A stretch of 24,034 nucleotides of DNA, from the IMG/VR virus record IMGVR_UViG_3300027375_000014, positions 1 through 24,034 of that record; one strand, given 5' to 3'. Under the pieces are notes generated by a model that was given only the letters and a program-made list of their open reading frames with translations, made no database searches and was not told the origin of the DNA. Both the position numbers and the translations under genes were made by a program. The stretch is from a virus. This document shows, in pieces, positions 15,713-21,981 of this stretch. Numbering within the stretch: position 1 is the stretch's first letter; each line of letters opens with the position of its first letter.

Positions 15713-16133
15713 ATTCTTTATAAATGATTAATAAGTCATTGATCATATCTTGCCAGGCTTTAGGATTGCAAGTGCAAGGTCTATAAAATTTCCTTGAGTG
15801 AAATACTCTATTCCAAATAGTAGCAATTTCGTCGCCTTCTTGTTTAGTCAAGGTTGTATTGTTTACCTTTTGAAACTCGGTTAAATAGTTAAACTCGTTT
15901 TCTGTCAAGCACAATGGTTGCTTGTAACGGAATAACTTATTAAGCTTCTCTTTACGCTCTTCGCATCCGCAGTCTTCTCCAGCAATGAACTTGACTAATT
16001 TATCAATCCCAGTCGCTTTGGTTACCTTCGCAATCGTGTCCCCCAAACCTAATGATGGTTGTTCTTGTGTTTCTTGACTCTCGATATGCTCGATAATCGT
16101 TTTTTGTTTGTTTTTTAAGTTTTTCTTTTGCAT
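15699..16133 (-). CDS. Conserved Cys-containing phage protein
   Basis: The product has 144 residues. The tract GLGDTIAKVTKATGI (29-43), KLVKFIAGEDCGCEERKEK (45-63), KLNKLF, then CLTENE and a final CTCNPKAWQDMI show two paired-Cys sites (CGC and CTC) likely to bind a metal. I recall this protein as frequent in Bacteroidota phages, with no known function. The first 40 residues are encoded in a 131-base overlap with the end of the sigma-like gene. A DNA- or RNA polymerase-associated role would fit the neighbour, but that is inference. Confidence 0.7.
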   Translation of the reverse strand: MQKKNLKNKQKTIIEHIESQETQEQPSLGLGDTIAKVTKATGIDKLVKFIAGEDCGCEERKEKLNKLFRYKQPLCLTENEFNYLTEFQKVNNTTLTKQEGDEIATIWNRVFHSRKFYRPCTCNPKAWQDMINDLLIIYKEYGVN

Positions 16134-16593
16134 TTTTTATTGTGTTAAATATTGAATGTACTCCAATCCCAGTGCTTTTGGCAATGTCTCTTAAACTACA
16201 ACCATTTACAAAGTACAATTCAAGAAGCATTTGCTCATATTCACCGAAGCCCTGGATGATTCGTTTAAGTTTATGTATTAATACCTGATATTTTTGCTCT
16301 TGGTCATCAACTGGCTCAAGCTCATATTCAAAATTGGTAAAATCCGCACCGTATTCCTTGCGTTTGTGGAAGTCGTAATATAGATTCTGAATCACTTTAA
16401 ACACATAAACAGTATTAATGCCTCCAGAATAATTGATTAACTTATCTAAATTCCCCTCTTTGATTTGCAGTTCGCCTATTTTTAAGTACATCTGTTGCAC
16501 AATTTCCTTTGCCGTCGCTGAATCCGCCCCTAAATAGTTCGCTATTTTAAGCCATTCTTTGTGCTTATTGGCAAAGTCTTGAAGCGTTAACAT
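16003..16593 (-). CDS. Sigma-70-like RNA polymerase sigma factor
   Basis: The product has 196 residues. The N-terminal half (about 20-95, with ATAKEIVQQMYLKIGELQ and VFKVIQNLYYDFHKRKEYG) fits sigma region 2. The part at about 135-180 (MLLELYFVNGCSLRDIAKSTG followed by IGVHSIFNTIKNAKEKL) fits the region 4 helix-turn-helix. A phage sigma factor would switch host polymerase to a later gene class. The last 40 or so residues lie past region 4 and overlap the next gene by 131 bases. The VRR-NUC stop overlaps its start by seven bases. It could be a transcription regulator with only the region 4 fold. Confidence 0.75.
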   Translation of the reverse strand: MLTLQDFANKHKEWLKIANYLGADSATAKEIVQQMYLKIGELQIKEGNLDKLINYSGGINTVYVFKVIQNLYYDFHKRKEYGADFTNFEYELEPVDDQEQKYQVLIHKLKRIIQGFGEYEQMLLELYFVNGCSLRDIAKSTGIGVHSIFNTIKNAKEKLKKQTKNDYRAYRESRNTRTTIIRFGGHDCEGNQSDWD

Positions 16594-16934
16594 AGGTATT
16601 CTTTTATTTTGGCCTCAAAGTCTTCAAATGAATAACAAACAATATATTTGAATCCGCTATCCTCGACATCCTTTTGCCATTCCTTTTGAGTATCTGTTTG
16701 TTTATTAGGCTTGATTTTCATCTCGATGCACAAACCGTGGTAGTTTTCTGTTGGTTTTAGCAAGACAAGGTCAGCCACTCCAGACAAAACACCCTCGGCT
16801 TTTAATAGTTTAGCCGTTATAAGTGAGCGTTTGCCACCATTAGGCACTGCAAATAACAGTCTTGCAAGTTTAGGATAGTTAAACCTAAACCATTTGACGC
16901 ACATTATCTGCAATTTGCTTTCCTCGTGTTTCAT
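16587..16934 (-). CDS. VRR-NUC domain nuclease
   Basis: The product has 115 residues from the ATG at 16934. A start six codons earlier exists, but the chosen ATG overlaps the stop of the small membrane gene (ATGA). Motifs are HEESKLQ at the front, FAVPNGGKRS (28-37), GVADLVLL (52-59, Asp55), the catalytic pair in EMK (Glu71, Lys73) and a later Gln83 in DTQKEW. This is a single-domain VRR-NUC, a PD-(D/E)XK nuclease type found in phages and acting on branched or replicating DNA. Its place next to replication genes fits. Confidence 0.87.
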   Translation of the reverse strand: MKHEESKLQIMCVKWFRFNYPKLARLLFAVPNGGKRSLITAKLLKAEGVLSGVADLVLLKPTENYHGLCIEMKIKPNKQTDTQKEWQKDVEDSGFKYIVCYSFEDFEAKIKEYLC

Positions 16935-17032
16935 AAACTTGCCCAAACACAAAGTGCGAGTAACCCAAGCATCCCAAGTATAAAAAATACAATGGCTTGC
17001 ATTAGTTGGTATTTGTCGTCGTCGTTATACAT
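16931..17032 (-). CDS. Tiny single-pass membrane protein, 33 residues
   Basis: The product starts MYNDDDKYQLMQ with an acidic front. One hydrophobic helix (about 11-32, with IVFFILGMLGLLALCVW) follows and the protein ends WASL. The ATG overlaps the end of the gene before it by eight bases, and the TGA overlaps the nuclease ATG (ATGA). It fills the only gap here. The acidic N-terminus and its length match neither holins nor signal peptides clearly; the function is unknown. Confidence 0.6.
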   Translation of the reverse strand: MYNDDDKYQLMQAIVFFILGMLGLLALCVWASL

Positions 17033-17309
17033 AGCCCAATTCTTTTTTGCGTTTGTCTTGTGCTGATGTTTGACGATTCATCCAATTAGCACCCCTTAAG
17101 TCAGGCCTCATTTGTTGAAGTTGTCGCCTTGCTCGGCTTACTGATTCAAAACTTGGAATGGTTTTGTTCTTCATTGCCTTGAGTAATTCAAGGGCCGTGA
17201 TGTTTTGGGCATCGTAAAGCTTTAAGATTTGATTGTACAAATAATAGTCGCAATCTCTGGTGTGCTTTTGATACATCAAAATGTCTTCAATTGTCTCATT
17301 TATTTTCAT
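17025..17309 (-). CDS. Hypothetical protein, 94 residues
   Basis: The protein is helical and basic towards the end. The middle ITALELLKAMKNKTIPSFE (37-55) with SVSRARRQLQQMRPDLRG (56-73) is the most distinctive part, and I recall similar small proteins next to phage nuclease genes. The stretch with IPSFESVSRARRQLQ resembles a recognition helix, so nucleic acid binding is possible. It has a promoter eight bases before the ATG and leads the unit running through the nuclease and sigma-like genes. Confidence 0.65.
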   Translation of the reverse strand: MKINETIEDILMYQKHTRDCDYYLYNQILKLYDAQNITALELLKAMKNKTIPSFESVSRARRQLQQMRPDLRGANWMNRQTSAQDKRKKELGYV

Positions 17310-17317
17310 ATCTGAAA

Positions 17318-17325
17318 CAAATGTA
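17318..17325 (-). promoter_or_regulatory. Probable promoter -7 box (TACATTTG)
   Basis: TACATTTG on the minus strand fits the Bacteroidota TAnnTTTG box and ends eight bases before an ATG, as with the other first genes. There is no TTG at the expected distance (positions near 17345 are A/T only), so it is a weaker call. Confidence 0.5.
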
Positions 17326-17358
17326 CATTTAAAATTTTAAATTTAAAAAGAGTTACTT

Positions 17359-17382
17359 AAAAAATATTCACAATTTATGTGA
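17359..17382 (-). terminator. Weak terminator-like hairpin
   Basis: TCACA (17382-17378) pairs with TGTGA (17372-17368) on the minus strand, followed by ATA and six T. It overlaps the stop of the 80-residue gene. The stem is only five pairs. Confidence 0.35.
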
Positions 17383-17617
17383 TTCTGTAGTGTTTAAAGT
17401 ACATTACTTTAAATTCCTCATAAGATAGCATCGAAATAAACTCCATCCCACCACTATAAATACTTGTGTACTCTAACCCATCGTAGTCAATGTACTTGCC
17501 AAATGAATCTATGTGTATGAATAACCTTGGAGCAATATCACATTCAGACATAACATATCCCTCATCTTCATTCTCGAGTTGGGCATCGGTTAGCTGAAAT
17601 ATGTCAAGCTCAAGCAT
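17375..17617 (-). CDS. Acidic hypothetical protein, 80 residues
   Basis: The product begins MLELDIFQLTDAQLENEDEG. It is strongly acidic and contains aromatic-rich stretches such as FGKYIDYDGLEYTSIY (about 39-54). No membrane segment or motif was recognised. The ATG shares one base with the stop of the metallophosphoesterase (TAATG), so the two are co-translated. It ends the replication-side operon; a weak hairpin overlaps its stop. A function as DNA mimic or inhibitor cannot be shown from composition alone. Confidence 0.65.
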   Translation of the reverse strand: MLELDIFQLTDAQLENEDEGYVMSECDIAPRLFIHIDSFGKYIDYDGLEYTSIYSGGMEFISMLSYEEFKVMYFKHYRIT

Positions 17618-18612
17618 TAGTATATTTCTTTAGTAAAATAGTCAATACGCTTGTTGTGTACTCGGTAGTTTCCGTTTTCTTTAATCTCAATCATTGCAAA
17701 TCCCTGATTGTGTTTGGTGTTAAACGGATCATAATCAGGGGCGAGTTCGCATAAGCATCCAGTTGAGTATGTGGTTGATAGTTCGTGATTCAATATGCTT
17801 TCGGAGTGTTCAGATGTGGTATGGCAATGACCAATAAGCATTGATGACTTAATACGATTGTAAACGCCTCTCGCTGGGTTAACTGGACTAAAGAATCCCT
17901 TTACTATCATATGGCCGTGCGTCATAGGTAATTTGCCAGCCATCAAGATTACATTTTGATCGTGCCAAATGATATTCTTTTCTCTTAATTTAAGTCTTGA
18001 AGATAGTGTGTAATATTCATCGTGAAACAATGCTGGTGCTTTTTTCATCAAGTAACGCTTATACCAGTTGTCGTGGTTGCCTTCGATCCAATGTATCGGG
18101 CATTTGAAACGGTCATTAAGCATATCCAAAAAATCAGAAACCATTTCAAACCATTGACGGATTTCTGAATACAATGGTGGCGGAGCATCGTGGCTTGTGA
18201 ATGGCTCGTTGTCTAAAATATCACCCCCTAAAACTATGCAGTCAATCTTATTATCTAACCCAAATTGCAATGCACTTGTTAAAGCTTCATTGTCTTGGTT
18301 AGGGAAGTGTATATCACTTAACCAAAGCACTCTTGTGGCCCCTTCAATCTTTACAAATTTTCTGACATTGGCCCTTGATTCTGGCAAACCAAATGGGTTT
18401 TCTCTTGATTGAATCCTTTCTGTTTTGATTGGATTTTTAAGCTTTGACCATCTACCTGAATGTTGGCTTAAAATTGTTCTGGCTGCACTATAATTAGTGA
18501 ATAGTGTTGGATAATGCTCCATAAGTAACTGTGCAAGTGTACGAATGGATGATTGAGGATATTTAGCAAGGTATTCCCTTACTATTAATCCTTTTTTGCT
18601 GATTTGCCCCAT
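17617..18612 (-). CDS. Calcineurin-like metallophosphoesterase
   Basis: The product has 331 residues. The catalytic motifs are in order: LSDIHFP with Asp100 and His102, GGDILD (129-134), GNHDNW (178-183), THGH (231-234) and GHCH (261-264). These bind two metal ions for phosphoester hydrolysis. Before them, residues 1-90 form a basic region with a possible helix-turn-helix (about 8-55, REYLAKYPQSSIRTLAQLL). Phage members are generally taken as phosphatases or nucleases in DNA metabolism; the substrate here is not visible. It follows the replication genes. Confidence 0.85.
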   Translation of the reverse strand: MGQISKKGLIVREYLAKYPQSSIRTLAQLLMEHYPTLFTNYSAARTILSQHSGRWSKLKNPIKTERIQSRENPFGLPESRANVRKFVKIEGATRVLWLSDIHFPNQDNEALTSALQFGLDNKIDCIVLGGDILDNEPFTSHDAPPPLYSEIRQWFEMVSDFLDMLNDRFKCPIHWIEGNHDNWYKRYLMKKAPALFHDEYYTLSSRLKLREKNIIWHDQNVILMAGKLPMTHGHMIVKGFFSPVNPARGVYNRIKSSMLIGHCHTTSEHSESILNHELSTTYSTGCLCELAPDYDPFNTKHNQGFAMIEIKENGNYRVHNKRIDYFTKEIY

Positions 18613-18641
18613 TAAACATAGAACGCATCTTTACGATTTTG

Positions 18642-18887
18642 TTACTCATATGCTCCAGTCGTTGTGTTTCTTGTCTCTTCCGATTTCTGTACTTCAGTAT
18701 GCGTCAAGCCTTCAAAACTGAATCCCAAACTTTTAATAACTTCAACTTGTAAAACCTTTACTGGTTCTTTAAAATAGCGTTTACGATGGAAATACCCATC
18801 GGTGTGCTTATACACGACATCTTTAACCCACTTTGGCCCTTTGTCCGTTTGCACTAATAAATTAGCTCTGAATATTTCTGTTGGCAT
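18642..18887 (-). CDS. Hypothetical protein, 81 residues
   Basis: This is taken from the ATG at 18887 (MPTEIFRANLLVQTDKG). An upstream in-frame start would lengthen the overlap with the gene before it from 26 to 59 bases. The front half looks beta-rich and basic (KWVKDVVYKH), and the end is polar. The family was not recognised. It lies between the replication accessory gene and the metallophosphoesterase, in the same direction and with close spacing. Confidence 0.6.
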   Translation of the reverse strand: MPTEIFRANLLVQTDKGPKWVKDVVYKHTDGYFHRKRYFKEPVKVLQVEVIKSLGFSFEGLTHTEVQKSEETRNTTTGAYE

Positions 18888-19518
18888 AGCAAGTTCTATA
18901 ATGAAGACAAACACAAGCAAACATTCTCCAGTTGATATTTGGCAAGGAGAAGTTGTTAATGAATGTCATAAATGGGTTATTTTTCGTTTGGTCTCTTTTG
19001 TATTTATCTTCCAAAGCCAGTTTCAATTCGCTGATCATAATTTCAAGTACAAACTCTGGATATTGCATATCGTCGAATGTGCGAATGAACTCGTATTTAG
19101 AGCTAAAAAACATTGGGAACGAATCAAACTTTTTAGTCTCTTCGTACTCATACCAAACCTTCCTCATATCTTCATACCCCTGGCGTTCCTCCTCTGGAGT
19201 AAGCTTAACAAAGTTTTCAGTCTTTTTAACTTGTGGCTTTTGGATGTCAATTTCACCGAGCAACCCACTATTGATTGCCTTATAGATAACTGTGGCTACA
19301 AATTGAGCGTTTAGTCGCTCTGGCTTCTTTACATCAATTATGCCCATAATCCATTTGTCCATTGAATCCTTAATGACATTAATATTGTATTTGCCATAGT
19401 TTTGTTTGATAAATTCAACAATCTCCGCTGGATATTTCGGGATGTCAAGGTCGGCTAACATACATACATTCTCGAGTATCTTGCCTAATTCTTTATTTTG
19501 TGCGTCTTTAATGTACAT
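18862..19518 (-). CDS. Replication accessory protein, possible helicase loader
   Basis: The product has 218 residues and follows the replication initiator gene after a single base. It looks helical. The front third contains EIVEFIKQNYGKYNINVIK (about 32-50) and MGIIDVKKPERLNAQFVATV (about 58-77), a layout that I associate with helicase-loader-like proteins next to phage initiators. No Walker motif is visible, so it is not an AAA+ loader. Residues from about 110 on are charged and less typical. The role is inferred mainly from its neighbour. Confidence 0.5.
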   Translation of the reverse strand: MYIKDAQNKELGKILENVCMLADLDIPKYPAEIVEFIKQNYGKYNINVIKDSMDKWIMGIIDVKKPERLNAQFVATVIYKAINSGLLGEIDIQKPQVKKTENFVKLTPEEERQGYEDMRKVWYEYEETKKFDSFPMFFSSKYEFIRTFDDMQYPEFVLEIMISELKLALEDKYKRDQTKNNPFMTFINNFSLPNINWRMFACVCLHYRTCYANRNIQS

Positions 19519-19519
19519 A

Positions 19520-20179
19520 TTATTCCCAGATTATTTCTTTATATTCTTGTTTAGGCTTAATCTCATCGTCCCATCTTTCTTGGTTTAAATAAGTCATTGG
19601 ATGCGGATGAGAATAAGTTTCAAATGGTTTGTATTTTGCAAATGTAAAAATTGTTTCTTTAATTTTTTGTCTTTTCTCTTCGGAAAGATTTTTATATTTA
19701 TCCTTACATTTTTCTTTAGCAACTTTATTTGGATAAGCTTCCCAAAATTCGTCAAAACTAAATATAGTTTCTTTATCTTTATCTTGTTCTTTATCCATAT
19801 CCTTATCTTTATCTTTATCCTTAGCACCTTGTAAGGGGCTTATAAGGGGCTTAATTTTATATTTTTTATGAATTGATATAATTGATAAATGAACTCTATT
19901 TAAAGGATTTAATTCTCCATATTGAAAATCTATAAAATCCTTAATAAACCATTTTTGACCGTCATCAAATACCTGGATATGGTTGCCGAAAATTTTTATT
20001 GCATCATTAAAATCAATTTCACATCCGATTCTAATTTTAGCAACATCCTCATCTACTTGCCATATCCCAGCGTGATCGCAATCATCTAAAATATAAAACC
20101 AAAGGAGCTTGTAAGGTGCTTGTAAGCCTCTTATAAAGGGCTTATTCCATTTTGTTGTGTCAGTGAATCTTTTTGCCAT
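19520..20179 (-). CDS. Replication initiator-like protein
   Basis: The product has 219 residues. The N-terminal domain (1-105) has FTDTTKWNKPFIRGLQ, LLWFYILDDCDHAGIW (25-40) and WFIKDFIDFQYGEL. It resembles the winged-helix start domains of phage replication proteins. A linker of alternating Lys and Asp follows (119-137). The C-terminal part (140-215, with FDEFWEAYPNKVAKEK) resembles the end domain of DnaT/replisome-organiser-type proteins. Two clusters of 11-bp DNA repeats lie in its coding sequence, as expected if it binds an origin in its own gene. The next gene may load the helicase. Confidence 0.7.
   Translation of the reverse strand: MAKRFTDTTKWNKPFIRGLQAPYKLLWFYILDDCDHAGIWQVDEDVAKIRIGCEIDFNDAIKIFGNHIQVFDDGQKWFIKDFIDFQYGELNPLNRVHLSIISIHKKYKIKPLISPLQGAKDKDKDKDMDKEQDKDKETIFSFDEFWEAYPNKVAKEKCKDKYKNLSEEKRQKIKETIFTFAKYKPFETYSHPHPMTYLNQERWDDEIKPKQEYKEIIWE
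19820..19852 (-). repeat. Three 11-bp iterons (origin cluster A)
   Basis: Read on the plus strand, CTTAGCACCTT, GTAAGGGGCTT and ATAAGGGGCTT are contiguous. They lie within the initiator gene where it encodes KPLISPLQGAK. Just to their left, plus-strand repeats of TTTATC-like hexamers (the Lys/Asp linker) form an AT-rich tract that could be an unwinding element. Confidence 0.55.
20100..20143 (-). repeat. Four 11-bp iterons (origin cluster B)
   Basis: Read on the plus strand, CAAAGGAGCTT, GTAAGGTGCTT, GTAAGCCTCTT and ATAAAGGGCTT are contiguous 11-base units. All end in CTT, and most begin GTAAG or ATAAA/G. They encode KPFIRGLQAPYKLLW in the initiator. Cluster A, 248 bases away, has the same period and nearly the same sequence. 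Confidence 0.55.
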
Positions 20180-20181
20180 AA

Positions 20182-20667
20182 TTAAAAACCCTCATTTTCA
20201 TATTTAATATTTGTATCCCAATATTCAAAAGACAATCCATATATATCTACATTATATAAATAAATATTTGCATTTATAAATAAATCATTAATAAAATAAA
20301 TTTGTGGGTTTTTCTTTACCGAATAACCGATTAAAACAATTTCATAAGTAATTTCAAAGTTTTTAAATTTACCTCGTTTATATAAATATCTTTGAAGGCC
20401 TTTTAAATAACTTGATACTTGGCCAAAAGTATTTAAATCTAATTCTCTTTGTTTTAATTCATAAATAGTTATATGTAAAGCTGGAGTAAAATTACCTAAA
20501 TGAGAATAATCGTATGATTTTTCAAATGTAATTAAATCGGCTCTACCATACCTACCTAAATTAACTTGGCTTTTCTTTTTACCATAAATTGGTAACCCTT
20601 TTTGATTTAACACCTCATTTGGTGTTGTTAGAATAATGTTTTCTAATTTTTTTTCAATAATATCCAT
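20182..20667 (-). CDS. PD-(D/E)XK-like nuclease
   Basis: The product has 161 residues from the ATG at 20667. A start six codons earlier would lie inside the T run of the RNA hairpin. Visible features are GRADLITFE (Asp44), ITIYELKQRELDL (Glu70, Lys72), then FGQVSSYLKGLQRYL with Gln83. This is the usual order of a PD-(D/E)XK core (D...E-x-K...Q). It lies directly before the replication initiator, with a two-base gap, and directly behind the structured RNA. It could act on replication intermediates or host DNA. The acidic residue and spacing fit, but the fold is not proven. Confidence 0.6.
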   Translation of the reverse strand: MDIIEKKLENIILTTPNEVLNQKGLPIYGKKKSQVNLGRYGRADLITFEKSYDYSHLGNFTPALHITIYELKQRELDLNTFGQVSSYLKGLQRYLYKRGKFKNFEITYEIVLIGYSVKKNPQIYFINDLFINANIYLYNVDIYGLSFEYWDTNIKYENEGF

Positions 20668-20672
20668 AAAAT

Positions 20673-20784
20673 AAAAAAAGAGCAATAACTTTCAAAGACT
20701 TTCGCGTGGGTTCAAGATTACCCAGTCTTTTACTTGCTATTGCTCTATTTAAAATTAGTTTCATCTTGATTTAGGACGCGAATC
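20673..20784 (-). ncRNA. Structured RNA or attenuator with loop/bulge complementarity
   Basis: On the minus strand AGAGCAATA (20746-20738) pairs with TATTGCTCT (20687-20679), and AAAGACT (20730-20724) with AGTCTTT (20700-20694). GGGT/ACCC (20723-20720, 20711-20708) closes the tip, and a T run follows at 20679-20673. The apical loop (ATCTTGA within 20719-20712) and the seven-base bulge ACGCGAA (20707-20701) are both unpaired. Both are complementary, in the right order, to 5' segments TCAAGAT (20769-20763) and TTCGCGT (20782-20776). The promoter lies seven bases before the proposed start. It may be a stand-alone RNA or a leader controlling the nuclease and initiator genes. The start and end points are estimates. 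Confidence 0.7.
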
Positions 20785-20790
20785 CTTTTG

Positions 20791-20820
20791 CAAATATAAA
20801 GTTTGTTTTGTAATTTCCAA
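20791..20820 (-). promoter_or_regulatory. Bacteroidota-type promoter (TTG-N19-TATATTTG)
   Basis: TTG at 20820-20818, 19 bases, TATATTTG at 20798-20791 on the minus strand: a full match to the Bacteroidota pattern. It is the only promoter here that does not sit right before an ATG gene; it faces the structured RNA. Confidence 0.8.
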
Positions 20821-20828
20821 ATATTAAT

Positions 20829-20850
20829 AGTATTTTCGCAATACTTTTTT
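20829..20850 (+). terminator. Terminator-like hairpin reading rightward
   Basis: AGTATT (20829-20834) pairs with AATACT (20840-20845) around TTCGC, and T follows to 20850 on the plus strand. The stem is A/T-rich and there is no plus-strand gene to its left here. It may instead be a binding site upstream of the RNA promoter. Confidence 0.3.
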
Positions 20851-20864
20851 CATATCTGACGGAA

Positions 20865-21302
20865 TTAGGGGGCTATTGCCCCTTTTTTCTTTAATACAAT
20901 ACTATCTTTATAAGGCACAAATTTAGCAGACATCATTATTTCACCCTCCTCGCTGATCATTCCGTTGTTTGTTAAAGACAATCTATACGACTGTTTTGCA
21001 ACATCTTGGATAGCTTTTAACCTGGCGGATAGTTCAACATACTCTGGGATGTGGTCATACTCATAACGACCACCCCCAGTTCTTACTTCAACCACATATC
21101 CATTGAACTCTTGCTTATTGTACTGATTTGCAGACTTTAGAAAATCTTCGTTTAAATCGCTTGAAATCTTATCGATGGTATCTTGTATCTGTTTAAGTGC
21201 GATAAGCAGTTCTAAAGGCTCTGAATAGCCTAAATTGACATCATTGTGCATCATTCTCAATTCAGACAATACACTTATAGGGGATATTTTCTTTTTTAGC
21301 AT
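20865..21302 (-). CDS. Conserved phage protein near SSB, function unknown
   Basis: The product has 145 residues. The central VRTGGGRYEYDHIPEYVEL (about 73-91), then ARLKAIQDVAKQSYRLSL and the end VPYKDSIVLKKKG, are distinctive, and I recall similar proteins beside recombination and SSB genes in Bacteroidota phages. The first half is helical. It lies two bases after the SSB-like gene in one unit. No catalytic motif is visible. The last codons and stop form a G/C hairpin. Confidence 0.65.
   Translation of the reverse strand: MLKKKISPISVLSELRMMHNDVNLGYSEPLELLIALKQIQDTIDKISSDLNEDFLKSANQYNKQEFNGYVVEVRTGGGRYEYDHIPEYVELSARLKAIQDVAKQSYRLSLTNNGMISEEGEIMMSAKFVPYKDSIVLKKKGAIAP
20868..20888 (+). terminator. 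Terminator-like hairpin reading rightward
   Basis: GGGGC (20869-20873) pairs with GCCCC (20878-20882) around TATT, and six T follow (20883-20888) on the plus strand. On the minus strand it covers the stop codon of the 145-residue gene, with no T run, so it would work mainly against plus-strand transcripts. Confidence 0.45.
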
Positions 21303-21304
21303 AG

Positions 21305-21787
21305 TTAGAATGGCAAATCTTCCCTATTGTCTTTAGATATCTTCTTTGCTTTTAAGTCAAATTTCTCGCCCAACATTTCAAAGTATGGGTTAACTCCAGA
21401 TTCAACATAAGCTTCAAAGTATTTGGCGTGTTCAAATAAACTTTCAAACTTGATGTGTCCACTTACTACCAAATCAGTTACGCATTTAAGGACTGACATA
21501 CGAGCAATCTTCTTATCTTTATCAGGATCGCTTGGTTTAGATGCGAAAGGCACGAAAGGTGCTTTAACTGGCTTAACTGTGTGAAACAATTTGCCATTGA
21601 CATCTTTGCTTGTAATGTCGTAGGTTGATTCCTCACCCAATTTAAAAGAGGTTTGGTCTTTAGACTTTGAGTTGTAGTCTCCGACATCTCCGTTGCTAAA
21701 TCCGATTTCAAATCTGTACATTGTTCCGTACTTTGATTCCCAAGTCCCACTGGCTTGGATGTGGTTTACTGTGCTTGTTTTTTCCAT
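21305..21787 (-). CDS. Single-stranded DNA-binding-like protein
   Basis: The product has 160 residues. The front half (GTWESKYGTMYRFEIGF, then GEESTYDITSKD) is strand-rich and could be an OB fold. A helical part follows (about 90-125), and the protein ends DNREDLPF (153-160). This acidic tip ending in Pro-Phe resembles the C-terminal tail by which SSB proteins bind partners. Its place in the replication block, before the 145-residue gene, agrees. A phage single-strand annealing partner or inhibitor is the alternative. Confidence 0.55.
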   Translation of the reverse strand: MEKTSTVNHIQASGTWESKYGTMYRFEIGFSNGDVGDYNSKSKDQTSFKLGEESTYDITSKDVNGKLFHTVKPVKAPFVPFASKPSDPDKDKKIARMSVLKCVTDLVVSGHIKFESLFEHAKYFEAYVESGVNPYFEMLGEKFDLKAKKISKDNREDLPF

Positions 21788-21981
21788 TTTGATTCTGTAA
21801 TTAAAGTGTAATTCATTCTTGTTAAAATTTCGATTTTTTTCTCTTGGCTCATAGCATTGTGGCGAAAGTTAAACCTCCAACTTGCTATTGTGTTGTAATT
21901 AATGCCCATTGCGTCGGCTAACTCCTCATTGCTTTTAGCAAACACCTCACTCAAGGCCACTTGCATTGTTTGTTCTTCCAT
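21766..21981 (-). CDS. Small helix-turn-helix protein
   Basis: The product has 71 residues. EVFAKSNEELADAMGINYNTIASWRFNF (about 12-39) forms a helix-turn-helix with ELADAMG as first and NYNTIASW as recognition helix. It is probably a DNA-binding regulator. It overlaps the gene before it by 35 bases; an ATG five codons in (MQVALSEVF) would reduce this to 20. It overlaps the SSB-like gene by 22 bases. It may control the early operon; no operator was identified. Confidence 0.7.
   Translation of the reverse strand: MEEQTMQVALSEVFAKSNEELADAMGINYNTIASWRFNFRHNAMSQEKKIEILTRMNYTLITESKWKKQAQ

Noticed and set aside
18802-19314. A 170-residue plus-strand frame
   Set aside because: It lies opposite the replication accessory gene, is rich in Phe, Leu and Ser as antisense frames of such genes are, and has no promoter or neighbours in that direction.
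19757-19828. Short TTTATC-like repeats considered as a CRISPR or independent repeat array
   Set aside because: The units are six bases, with no spacers, and simply encode alternating Lys and Asp. They are noted only as a possible AT-rich unwinding tract.
19601-19834. A plus-strand Phe/Ile-rich 77-residue frame resembling a membrane protein
   Set aside because: It is the antisense of the Lys/Asp linker codons and C-terminal part of the initiator gene; its hydrophobicity comes from that composition.
20654-20764. A 36-residue frame (MKLILNRAIASKRLG start) over the structured RNA
   Set aside because: It spans the hairpin and T run and ends inside the nuclease gene. The base pairing explains the sequence better. 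It stays an alternative if relatives conserve the peptide.
21478-21750. A 90-residue minus-strand frame within the SSB-like gene
   Set aside because: It lies wholly in the coding region of the SSB-like protein, shows no domain and has no own start signal.
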